Positions 1-5,793 of a stretch of DNA of 8,231 bases are shown here, in pieces; the first letter of the stretch is position 1; the number at the start of each line of letters is the position of its first letter. The DNA lies in NCBI GenBank assembly GCA_003354055.1, contig PIVQ01000295.1, positions 1 to 8,231 of the forward strand, given 5' to 3'. A program made the translations under genes and the position numbers. This stretch comes from Desulfobacteraceae bacterium. Its GTDB lineage: Bacteria; Desulfobacterota; Desulfobacteria; Desulfobacterales; Desulfobacteraceae. The notes under the pieces are model-generated. The model was not told the DNA's origin. It did not search any database and saw only the letters and a list, made by a program, of their open reading frames with translations.

Positions 1-597
1 TTTTCTTGGCCGGGGAGCAGGATCTTCGCCCGGATATCCGATTGGCAGTAAATCATGTACGAACCAGTCCTTTGGAAGGTCTAAATATTCTCCAACACCT
101 TCACAATCTGTTGCGCCGACCCAACAGGAACCAAGACCCTGGTTGACAGCCTCAAACGTCATGTAAGAAATAGCGATCATAACTTGTTCTCCGGCTTTTG
201 TTTCCATGATCTCTTTGCCTTTCAGGTAGGGGGCAAACATCGGGCTTTCCATTACCGCGTTATCCAGAAAATCAACGGTCCAATCAAAGCCGTCAACATC
301 CATAACGGATTTCAATGCGGCCCTTTGCAATTTTTTAGAAAAATCTCCGGCAACGCCACAACAAACGATAACCGCAGCAGAATTGGCAACTGTATCCTGA
401 CCACCTGACAGCTCTCCCAGCTTTGCGATTTTTTCTCTGTCCTGAACTACGATGAAGCGCCAAGGCTGAACATTTCCCCAGGAAGGAGCCCGCCTGGCTG
501 CGTCCAATACCTTTTCAATTTTTTCTTTTTCGACAGGTTTGTTTTCTTCCCACACTCTGATGCTTACCCTTTTAACGATCATTTGTTCGAGATCCAT
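1..597 (-). CDS. Nitroreductase-family FMN oxidoreductase (3' end beyond the window)
   Basis: Reads leftward from ATG at 597-595 through 199 codons with no stop before the window edge. Visible family marks are the N-terminal RVSIR (residues 10-14, a variant of the FMN-phosphate-binding RRSIR), APSWGNVQPWRF (37-48) and GLGSCWVGA (154-162). A GYPGEDPAPRPRK tail (187-199) is where these proteins normally end, so probably only a few residues are missing. Family members are cytoplasmic FMN enzymes that reduce nitroaromatics, quinones or related electrophiles with NAD(P)H; the substrate cannot be read from the sequence. The start is supported by a GGAGG (603-607, minus strand) 5 bases upstream. It is divergent from the TetR gene at 1016 and probably controlled by it. 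The insert around residues 100-130 is typical of family members that place a lid over the active site. Family assignment is confident; the specific reaction is unknown. Confidence 0.9.
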   Translation of the reverse strand, partial: MDLEQMIVKRVSIRVWEENKPVEKEKIEKVLDAARRAPSWGNVQPWRFIVVQDREKIAKLGELSGGQDTVANSAAVIVCCGVAGDFSKKLQRAALKSVMDVDGFDWTVDFLDNAVMESPMFAPYLKGKEIMETKAGEQVMIAISYMTFEAVNQGLGSCWVGATDCEGVGEYLDLPKDWFVHDLLPIGYPGEDPAPRPRK

Positions 598-602
598 AAA
601 TT

Positions 603-607
603 CCTCC
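603..607 (-). promoter_or_regulatory. Ribosome binding site of the nitroreductase gene
   Basis: GGAGG on the minus strand, 5 bases before the ATG at 597. It is a near-ideal Shine-Dalgarno and decides the start codon. Confidence 0.8.
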
Positions 608-707
608 AAATAAGAGTTGTGTGTTAAGGCGAAATGGAGCCATTCCCTTAATTACGAGAAAAATATTCGCCTATGTTCGTTGCCACTTTACCCACGGCAA
701 GGTGGTA

Positions 708-737
708 ATTATCGAAATGTTCAAAAAAGCGTGTCAA
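708..737 (-). promoter_or_regulatory. Candidate proximal promoter for the nitroreductase gene
   Basis: Minus strand TTGACA (737-732), an 18-base spacer, then GATAAT (713-708). This is a close match to sigma70 consensus about 110 bases upstream of the nitroreductase ATG. It carries none of the ACCTAnnnnTAGGT operators, so if active it would give repressor-independent basal expression. Prediction from consensus only. Confidence 0.5.
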
Positions 738-812
738 TTCAGGCCAGGCCAAATAAATACAGTACGCAGGTGCAGTATCAAGAATTCTCTATTTGCACTC
801 GTCGCAATCACT

Positions 813-826
813 ACCTACTAATTGGT
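813..826. promoter_or_regulatory. Degenerate third copy of the TetR-type operator
   Basis: ACCTACTAATTGGT differs from the inverted-repeat pattern ACCTA-4-TAGGT at one arm base (TTGGT instead of TAGGT) and keeps the same 4-base centre. The flanking bases extend the match to TACCTA...TTGGTA. It lies about 100 bases from the next copy. It does not overlap a clear promoter and could be an auxiliary or decayed site. Confidence 0.5.
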
Positions 827-841
827 AGAATTACCTGTGCT

Positions 842-900
842 AAAAAAACCACATCTATGTTTACCTTTGCATGTATGCATCAATAGCCCAATATGTGGTT
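842..900 (-). terminator. Candidate hairpin plus T-run (terminator or attenuator) in the leftward leader
   Basis: On the minus strand AACCACAT (900-893) can pair with ATGTGGTT (854-847). The second arm runs into T residues down to 842, seven Ts in all. The 38-base loop contains a smaller perfect inverted repeat, TGCAT-AC-ATGCA. It begins about 8 bases after the predicted start of the leftward transcript (about 908). The geometry suits an attenuator or a short terminated RNA, but the outer stem is only 8 bp and the loop is long, so the call is tentative. Confidence 0.3.
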
Positions 901-914
901 CTCTTATGAACAAG

Positions 915-930
915 TACCTATCAGTAGGTA
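915..930. promoter_or_regulatory. TetR-type operator, copy 2
   Basis: Perfect inverted repeat TACCTA-TCAG-TAGGTA; its core 916-929 matches ACCTAnnnnTAGGT. The 6-4-6 architecture resembles the 16-bp NemR box of E. coli (TAGACCnnnnGGTCTA) in layout, though not in bases. It is likely bound by the product of the adjacent TetR gene. Confidence 0.7.
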
Positions 931-943
931 GGGAGCTTGTCAA
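915..943 (-). promoter_or_regulatory. Leftward promoter with embedded operator
   Basis: Minus strand TTGACA (943-938), a 17-base spacer, then TAGGTA (920-915). The -35 is perfect and the -10 is weak. The -10 and the end of the spacer are formed by the perfect palindrome TACCTATCAGTAGGTA (915-930), so a bound repressor would block polymerase. The same layout recurs at the rightward promoter 980-1008. The predicted start near 908 would serve the nitroreductase gene through a long leader. Confidence 0.5.
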
Positions 944-979
944 CAAAAAAGAATTAAGCCCATGAGTGCTTTTTGGGGG

Positions 980-1008
980 TTGACTATTAAACGACCTATT
1001 GATAGGTA
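980..1008 (+). promoter_or_regulatory. Rightward promoter of the TetR gene with embedded operator
   Basis: TTGACT (980-985), a 17-base spacer, then TAGGTA (1003-1008), mirroring the leftward promoter. The operator at 994-1007 covers the spacer end and the -10. The ATG at 1016 is so close that the transcript would be nearly leaderless. If a different -10 such as TATTAA (985-990) is used, the operator would sit over the start point instead. Either way the repressor would control its own gene. Confidence 0.5.
994..1007. promoter_or_regulatory. TetR-type operator, copy 3
   Basis: Perfect palindrome ACCTATT-GATAGGT, 8 bases before the TetR start codon. It shares the ACCTAnnnnTAGGT core with copy 2 and overlaps the promoter -10 region and the only ribosome-binding-like bases (AGGTAAG). 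This position indicates autoregulation. Confidence 0.7.
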
Positions 1009-1015
1009 AGCTCAC

Positions 1016-1579
1016 ATGAACAATACACGAACAAAAATTCTTGAAATTGCAAAAGACCTCATCCATCGAGTTGGGATCAACGCCATGAGCTATCAACACA
1101 TCAGTGATGCAGTGGGTATCCGCAAGGCCAGCATTCATCATCATTTTCCAAAAAAAGAAAATCTAGTTGAAGAATTATTAAAGCAATGTCAGGTATCCTA
1201 CGGTAACAACTACCAACATATTGTTGAAGGACCTGAACTTGCCCCGGAAAAATTAAGACGACTCGCCGGTGTTTTCAAAGATGGCCTGCAAAAGGAGCAG
1301 CTTTGTTTGGTCGGAGCCATTAGTACCGATTTAAACACACTTCAAGACAACTCACGCAGTATCCTCGAAGAAACGATCCAGAATACGGTAAATATATTCG
1401 CAGTCACATTCAAGCAAGGGCAGCAAGAGGACTCACTGTCTTTTACGGGTACAATTGAGGAATCTGCCTACGCATATTTTTCTTTTCTTGTGGGGATGCA
1501 GATTGTTGCACGCGTCAATGGTGGCGTAAAAGCCTTCCACCACGCTACAGAAGTAATAATCTCCGGTTTGGAAAAGTAA
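1016..1579 (+). CDS. TetR/AcrR-family transcriptional repressor (NemR-like)
   Basis: 187 residues, a normal TetR length. Helices 1-3 of the DNA-binding domain fill residues 1-50, with the helix-turn-helix at about 26-45 (HISDAVGIRKASIHHHFPKK) ending in the family HHHFPKKENL signature. The rest is an all-helical ligand-binding and dimer domain. The segment LCLVGAISTDLN (96-107) followed by a conserved-looking C-terminal helix (GMQIVARVNGGV, 160-171) aligns by eye with GCLTVKLSAEV in E. coli NemR. This puts Cys97 at the place of its electrophile- and HOCl-sensing Cys106. The only other cysteine is Cys58. The start at 1016 is needed for helix 1, although its ribosome site is weak. The gene is divergent from a nitroreductase and flanked by three palindromic operators. 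The predicted role is a repressor of itself and the nitroreductase; the inducer is inferred, not shown. Confidence 0.9.
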   Translation: MNNTRTKILEIAKDLIHRVGINAMSYQHISDAVGIRKASIHHHFPKKENLVEELLKQCQVSYGNNYQHIVEGPELAPEKLRRLAGVFKDGLQKEQLCLVGAISTDLNTLQDNSRSILEETIQNTVNIFAVTFKQGQQEDSLSFTGTIEESAYAYFSFLVGMQIVARVNGGVKAFHHATEVIISGLEK

Positions 1580-1679
1580 TATTTTTTATCAAGAGTCAAA
1601 TGCCCAGAATTCACCTTTGCAAATAATCATTGGCGGGATTCAACTGTATAATTTTTCAGTATGAATTTCTGATTTACCT

Positions 1680-1708
1680 TTGACATGACCTACGTCAGTC
1701 TCTATTAT
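1680..1708 (+). promoter_or_regulatory. Sigma70-like promoter of the binding-protein/kinase operon
   Basis: TTGACA (1680-1685), a 17-base spacer, then TATTAT (1703-1708): a perfect -35, ideal spacing and a 5/6 -10. The predicted start near 1715 leaves a leader of about 94 nt. Within the spacer is the inverted repeat TGAC-CTAC-GTCA (1686-1697), a possible operator. The 229 bases between the TetR stop and the next gene show no GC-rich terminator hairpin. Confidence 0.65.
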
Positions 1709-1798
1709 TAGAATATTATCTTATCGGTACTCCCCTAACTTTTTTATCGTCCTATTGCAGCCTCTGGGGTATCCGGAACATTAAATCGCTAATTTCAC

Positions 1799-1805
1799 AA
1801 GGAGG
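1799..1805 (+). promoter_or_regulatory. Ribosome binding site of the binding-protein gene
   Basis: AAGGAGG, a full anti-16S match, only 3 bases before the ATG at 1809. The spacing is shorter than usual, but no other start codon lies nearby that would keep the signal peptide. Confidence 0.7.
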
Positions 1806-1808
1806 CCC

Positions 1809-2918
1809 ATGTCTTTTTTACGATATTCAGCCATTGCAGCGCTGGTGGTCATATGTCTGGGATGTTCCCGGAATGATCCTGTAAAAATCGGTATGGTGGC
1901 AGGTCTTTCAGGACGGATGTCCCAGCTGGGGGTCTCGGCCCGAAATGCGGTTCAGCTGGCAGTGGCCCAGGCCAATGAGGCCGGCGGTATCAACGGCAGA
2001 CAAATCGAACTCATTATCAGGGACAACCAGGGAGATCCTTTACTGTGCGGTCAGGCCATCCAGGAGCTGACAGACCTTGGGGTTGCCGGAATCATCGGGC
2101 CCCTGATGAGCAAAATGGCTGTCTCGGTTCTTACGACTATCGAAAAACAACCGGTTGTGGTCATCAGTCCGACCATCAGCACGGATGCGGTAAAGGATAT
2201 AGATGACTATTTTTTACGCCTCATGCCTGCGGCCAGCCAGGAGGCCCGGACCATGGCCTCCGTGATCATCCAGGACGGTCATCAGAGATCAGCCGTGGTC
2301 TATGATGCGTCAAACCAGGCATATACTGAACCTATATTTCAGCTTTTTAAAAAAACCTATGAAAACAACGGCGGGCAGATCGCCTATGTAAATGCGATGT
2401 CTGATGCCGACGACAAAAAATTCGGTACCATGGCCCAGGATATTCTTGCAGCAGATGTCCAGGCCCTGTACATAATTTCCAGCGGTATTGATGCCGCCTC
2501 CCTGACCCAGCAGATCAGGAAACGGGCATCAGACATTCAATTTTACGGGGCATATTGGGTCAAAACCGGAAAACTCATCCAGCAGGGTGGCAGAAGCGTT
2601 GAGGGCATTGTCATTGCCGCTCCTTTAGAGCAGGAGATAAAATCCCAGGCCTATACGAAGTTTTCTAACCGCCATAGGCAGATGTTCAACTCAGCGCCGG
2701 GTTTTGTGGGAGCTTATGCCTACGATGCCACCCAGGTTCTGCTGTCCGGAATTCGCCAAAGCCCCAAACTCACCCCGGCCAGTATCAAAAAAACGATTCT
2801 GGAACTAAAAACATTTCAGGGACTGGAAGAATCCTTTGATATCAATGAATACGGAGATGTTATACGATCAATGATGCTGCTGACCATTGATCAGGGACAG
2901 TTTAAGCGGAGACCCTGA
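1809..2918 (+). CDS. LivK-type periplasmic substrate-binding protein, probable lipoprotein
   Basis: 369 residues of the Peripla_BP_6 / branched-chain amino-acid binding family. A short hydrophobic signal (residues 4-18) ends in CLGC-SRN, so Cys19 could be lipidated; Cys at -3 departs from the usual Leu of the lipobox. Lobe 1 opens with KIGMVAGLSG (26-35) and has the typical ANEAGGINGR (55-64), RDNQGDP (71-77) and VISPTIST (118-125) stretches. The C-terminal FQGLEESFDINEYGD (336-350) is also characteristic. Family members bind small ligands such as amino acids, amides or aromatic acids in the periplasm; the ligand here cannot be read. No permease or ATPase genes are adjacent. The stop codon overlaps the start of a membrane sensor kinase, so the protein probably feeds ligand information to that kinase rather than to a transporter. 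Confidence 0.9.
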   Translation: MSFLRYSAIAALVVICLGCSRNDPVKIGMVAGLSGRMSQLGVSARNAVQLAVAQANEAGGINGRQIELIIRDNQGDPLLCGQAIQELTDLGVAGIIGPLMSKMAVSVLTTIEKQPVVVISPTISTDAVKDIDDYFLRLMPAASQEARTMASVIIQDGHQRSAVVYDASNQAYTEPIFQLFKKTYENNGGQIAYVNAMSDADDKKFGTMAQDILAADVQALYIISSGIDAASLTQQIRKRASDIQFYGAYWVKTGKLIQQGGRSVEGIVIAAPLEQEIKSQAYTKFSNRHRQMFNSAPGFVGAYAYDATQVLLSGIRQSPKLTPASIKKTILELKTFQGLEESFDINEYGDVIRSMMLLTIDQGQFKRRP

Positions 2919-2920
2919 TG
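2908..2920 (+). promoter_or_regulatory. Ribosome site and TGATG stop/start overlap coupling the two genes
   Basis: GGAG (2908-2911) lies 6 bases before ATG 2918-2920, which shares one base with the TGA stop (2916-2918) of the binding-protein gene. This is typical of translational coupling and fixed stoichiometry. Confidence 0.75.
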
Positions 2921-5512
2921 CCAAAACAACGCAGCCTAAAGTGGGCACTTATCGCAAGCCTTGTCCTGGCCATGGTCATTCCCCTGCTCATCACCGGCAC
3001 CATATTTACCCGGGTGCTGGCGGATACCATGAAGGACCGGATCATTGCTGCCAATGAAAGCCTGTCTTATAGCTTTATCGATCAAATTGAAGCCTATTTG
3101 AACAATGCGCTCAATGACCTGCTTACCCTGCGCACCATGGTGGAAAAACAGGATTTTGAAATGCTTAACCACACCTCTCTCCTGGACTCCATACGCCAGA
3201 ATAAAGACCATTTCACAAGAATCCAGATCATCAACCGCCAGGGGTATATCCGTTTTATCTCACCCTTTCACCGTAACCAGATCAATCTGGATCTGTCCAA
3301 AAACAAAGTCTTTACCGAGCCGATTCGGTCCAAAGGCCCTTACTGGTCTCCGGCCTTTATATCCTCGGATTCGAGTCTGCCTGCGGTTGCCATATCCATT
3401 CCCTTTGAAAATGGTGTTATGGCAGGGTTTCTTTCCCTGGAGAACCTGAGCCGTGCAGCTGCTAAAATCGCCCACGGAAAAGAAATCCAAATCACAATCA
3501 CCGACCAGACCGCAAGTTTTATTGCCCATTACAAAGACGAACTGGTGTACCAGCGGGGATATGATCCCAATTATGCCCGGTTCAGACAGACCTACGACGG
3601 TAAACTCATCAATGAGGTCATCACTTATAAGGGGCAGTCCATGTTTGTGACTGCCGGCATGATTCCCAGAACAGAATGGGCCATTGTATTTTACCAGCCT
3701 GTCAACGAGGTATTTTATCCCATCCGCCTCTTTTATATCTATATGACTCTGGGGCTTGTATTTCTCACAGGCCTTACCATACTGCTCTGCCTGAAACATA
3801 TTAACCTGCTCATCTCCACCCTGGATAAATTCACCCTTTCCGCCCGGACAATCGCCCGTGGCCGGTACGGAGAAGGAAAAACCCCTGTACAGTTCAAAGA
3901 ATTTTCCCAGTTGGCAAACCAGTTCGATACAATGGCGGAAGCCATACAAACCCGGGAAATAGAGCTTAAGGAAAAAGAAGAGAAATACAGAAGCATCTTC
4001 ATTGCTGCCCAGGATGCCATCCTTCTGGCGGATGCCGGCACAGGAGAGATTCTGGATGTCAATACCTTTGCCTGCGACCTGTTTCAATACAATCGCAAAG
4101 AATTCCTGACACTGTCCGTTGGCAATATTTCAGCGGATCCGGATCTTATGGGAAAGGCCCTGGCGGCAAGGCAACCCCGTATACCTGAAAGCCGACACTT
4201 AAAAAAAGACAACAGCCAATTCATGGCCGAATTATCAATCAGTTTTTTCACCCCCCTTGCCCCCGCGCTGGAAACCCCGCCGGAAAATCACACCATATGC
4301 ACCATCGTGGCAAGGGATATCACCAACCGCATTGCCGGGATTAAAGAGAAAGAACAGATGCAGCAGATGCTGGGCCAGGCGCAGAAAATGGAAGCCATCG
4401 GCCGACTGGCAGGAGGGATTGCCCATGATTTCAACAATATCCTCACCGCCATTGTGGGCTATGCCGAACTGAGCAGGACCAAGGCGCCAAAAGGCTCTCC
4501 TTTGGTAAAATACACCGGCCATGTGCTCAAGGCGTCCCAGCGGGCCAAGGAACTGGTGGACCAAATACTTACCTTTGCCCGGTCATCCCGGGCTGAGAAA
4601 AAACCGGTTCAGGTCAACCTTATTCTCAAGGAGGTCAATAAGTTTATACGGGCCTCCATTCCGGCTTCCATAGAGATCGAACTTGAAATCTCCACAGACC
4701 ACTGGGTAATGGCCGATCCCATCCAGCTCCACCAGGTGATCATGAACCTGTGCACCAATGCCTGGCATGCCATGAAAGAGACCGGGGGAACCCTGACACT
4801 GAGACTTGAACCCCTTCGCTCTCCCGTATCCAACCCGTCCGGGGATTTTCTACCGGGCAAGGCCCTCCAACTTACCGTGGAAGACACCGGGCACGGAATT
4901 GCTCCCGAAGATCTGCCCAAAATATTTGACCCTTACTTTACCACAAAAGGGGTAGGAGAAGGTTCTGGTATGGGACTTTCGGTTGTCCAGGGGATATTAA
5001 GGGATATGGCAGGCCACATTGAGGTAAAAAGTGTCAAGGACCGGGGCAGTGCATTTATCATCCTGTTACCTTCCACAGAAGTAACCGACCATGAAACCGT
5101 TCCTGAGTCCGTAGGTATTGTCGGCGGCAAAGAGACCCTGCTTGTAGTGGATGATGAAAAAGAGATCACCCGGGTTATGAGCCTGATTTTAACCGGCCTG
5201 GGTTACAAGGTTGAGACAAAAAATGATCCCAGACAGGCACTGGCGCTGTTCAAATCTGATCCGGAAAGGTTTAACCTGGTCCTCTCGGACATGACCATGC
5301 CGGGCATCAGCGGAAAAGACCTGGCCAAAGAATTATTAATCCTTTGTCCTGAATTACCGGTCATTATCTGCACGGGATTTCACGAAACCATGACACCTGA
5401 AATTGCAAAAGGAATGGGGGTAAAAGGTTTTCTTTACAAACCCGTGGAAAAAGGACGGCTGGCCCATGCCATCCGTAAGGCCTTAGACGACCCGGGATCT
5501 AAAAAGGAGTAA
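2918..5512 (+). CDS. Membrane hybrid sensor histidine kinase (Cache-HAMP-PAS-HisKA-HATPase-REC)
   Basis: 864 residues. TM1 is about 9-35, followed by a periplasmic dCache-like sensor about 36-268 (IQIINRQGYIRFISPF near 102-117, PYWSPAFISSDSS near 141-153), TM2 about 271-292 and HAMP about 293-345. A PAS domain spans about 354-472 (YRSIFIAAQDAILLADAGTGEILDVN begins it). HisKA has phospho-acceptor His503 in GGIAHDFNN (499-507). The ATPase has N-box Asn610/Asn614, G1 DTGHG (656-660), F-box FDPYFTTK (670-677) and G2 GSGMGL (682-687). The C-terminal receiver (about 739-857) has the acidic pair Asp745/746, phospho-acceptor Asp791, Thr819 and Lys841. All catalytic residues are present, so it should autophosphorylate and pass phosphate to its own receiver. 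No Hpt domain or DNA-binding partner is encoded next to it. The probable input is a small molecule sensed by Cache and/or the upstream binding protein. Confidence 0.95.
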   Translation: MPKQRSLKWALIASLVLAMVIPLLITGTIFTRVLADTMKDRIIAANESLSYSFIDQIEAYLNNALNDLLTLRTMVEKQDFEMLNHTSLLDSIRQNKDHFTRIQIINRQGYIRFISPFHRNQINLDLSKNKVFTEPIRSKGPYWSPAFISSDSSLPAVAISIPFENGVMAGFLSLENLSRAAAKIAHGKEIQITITDQTASFIAHYKDELVYQRGYDPNYARFRQTYDGKLINEVITYKGQSMFVTAGMIPRTEWAIVFYQPVNEVFYPIRLFYIYMTLGLVFLTGLTILLCLKHINLLISTLDKFTLSARTIARGRYGEGKTPVQFKEFSQLANQFDTMAEAIQTREIELKEKEEKYRSIFIAAQDAILLADAGTGEILDVNTFACDLFQYNRKEFLTLSVGNISADPDLMGKALAARQPRIPESRHLKKDNSQFMAELSISFFTPLAPALETPPENHTICTIVARDITNRIAGIKEKEQMQQMLGQAQKMEAIGRLAGGIAHDFNNILTAIVGYAELSRTKAPKGSPLVKYTGHVLKASQRAKELVDQILTFARSSRAEKKPVQVNLILKEVNKFIRASIPASIEIELEISTDHWVMADPIQLHQVIMNLCTNAWHAMKETGGTLTLRLEPLRSPVSNPSGDFLPGKALQLTVEDTGHGIAPEDLPKIFDPYFTTKGVGEGSGMGLSVVQGILRDMAGHIEVKSVKDRGSAFIILLPSTEVTDHETVPESVGIVGGKETLLVVDDEKEITRVMSLILTGLGYKVETKNDPRQALALFKSDPERFNLVLSDMTMPGISGKDLAKELLILCPELPVIICTGFHETMTPEIAKGMGVKGFLYKPVEKGRLAHAIRKALDDPGSKKE

Positions 5513-5611
5513 CCGCACCACAAATCTATTTTGCCTCTGTACACATCCAGCGATAAACATCTCATTGAAAATCTTACAACCCATATACGTATTTCTATGT
5601 ATTTACACGAT

Positions 5612-5627
5612 ATATCATCAATGATAT
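5612..5627. repeat. Perfect palindrome ATATCAT-CA-ATGATAT
   Basis: Seven-base arms around a 2-base centre. The half-site ATGATAT/ATATCAT recurs in the palindrome at 5661-5670, which suggests two sites for one DNA-binding protein. Chance is not excluded in such AT-rich sequence. Confidence 0.5.
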
Positions 5628-5631
5628 GGCA

Positions 5632-5644
5632 ATATTACTAATAT
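5632..5644. repeat. Perfect palindrome ATATTA-C-TAATAT
   Basis: Six-base arms around a single C, 4 bases after the palindrome ending at 5627. It is part of the cluster between the two operons. Confidence 0.4.
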
Positions 5645-5660
5645 AAGAACGATAGTTGAG

Positions 5661-5670
5661 ATGATATCAT
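5661..5670. repeat. Perfect palindrome ATGATATCAT
   Basis: A 10-base self-complementary sequence built from the same ATGATAT and ATATCAT words as the 5612-5627 site, here overlapped instead of spaced. A candidate second operator half-site pair. Confidence 0.4.
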
Positions 5671-5720
5671 GAAAAAAATGTGTGCTCCGTCTTACTGAAC
5701 CCATCTCAGCTTTCAGTTAT

Positions 5721-5782
5721 TAAAGGAGACACGGTTCAATAATAAATTGATATTATTAACAAAATTGACGAGCCCTCCTTTA
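5721..5782. repeat. Nested inverted repeats around the downstream promoter
   Basis: Outer arms TAAAGGAG (5721-5728) and CTCCTTTA (5775-5782) enclose an inner perfect hairpin, AATAATA (5738-5744) with TATTATT (5751-5757) around AATTGA. The promoter -35 (5765-5770) lies between the inner and outer right arms. In read-through RNA from the kinase operon this could form a branched structure; in DNA it could be a regulator site. Confidence 0.4.
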
Positions 5783-5793
5783 CTTGCTATATA
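5765..5793 (+). promoter_or_regulatory. Promoter of the response-regulator/HDOD/GAF operon
   Basis: TTGACG (5765-5770), a 17-base spacer, then TATATA (5788-5793). The predicted start near 5800 gives a leader of about 29 nt containing the GGAG ribosome site (5818-5821), 7 bases before the ATG. It suggests the downstream genes are transcribed separately from the kinase. Confidence 0.6.

Larger units (their letters stand above)
598..1015. other. Divergent regulatory region between the nitroreductase and TetR genes
   Basis: A 418-base stretch without a credible gene. Short open frames in it lack Shine-Dalgarno sequences and family-like composition. It holds three ACCTAnnnnTAGGT-type palindromes (813-826, 916-929, 994-1007), two back-to-back promoters with their -35 boxes 36 bases apart (938-943 leftward, 980-985 rightward), a third leftward promoter (737-708), and a hairpin with T-run on the minus strand (900-842). 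The space is unusually long for a simple divergent repressor/enzyme pair, because the leftward leader from the distal promoter would be about 310 nt. Confidence 0.75.

Noticed and set aside
184..408. 74-codon plus-strand frame inside the nitroreductase gene
   Set aside because: It is antisense to a gene with clear flavin-binding motifs and has no independent support.
641..643. Possible 23-residue upstream reading frame on the minus strand overlapping the nitroreductase start
   Set aside because: The AAGGG before its ATG is too close for a normal ribosome site and the peptide is unremarkable; no evidence of translation.
617..886. 89-codon plus-strand frame in the divergent spacer
   Set aside because: It begins at TTG without a ribosome site, runs through the operator-like site and hairpin, and does not resemble a protein family.
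818..1144. 108-codon minus-strand frame overlapping the TetR start and operators
   Set aside because: It overlaps the helix-turn-helix coding part and regulatory DNA, has no Shine-Dalgarno, and shows no recognisable family.
1580..1679. Search for a terminator after the TetR gene
   Set aside because: No GC-rich stem followed by a T-run was found; short T-runs present are not preceded by convincing hairpins.
3260..4087. 275-codon open frame on the minus strand opposite the kinase
   Set aside because: It lies wholly inside the well-supported kinase gene, matches no family by eye, and its composition follows from the codon pattern of the other strand.
1809..5512. Binding protein as part of a complete ABC transporter
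   Set aside because: No permease or ATP-binding protein gene occurs in the window; the only coupled gene is the kinase.
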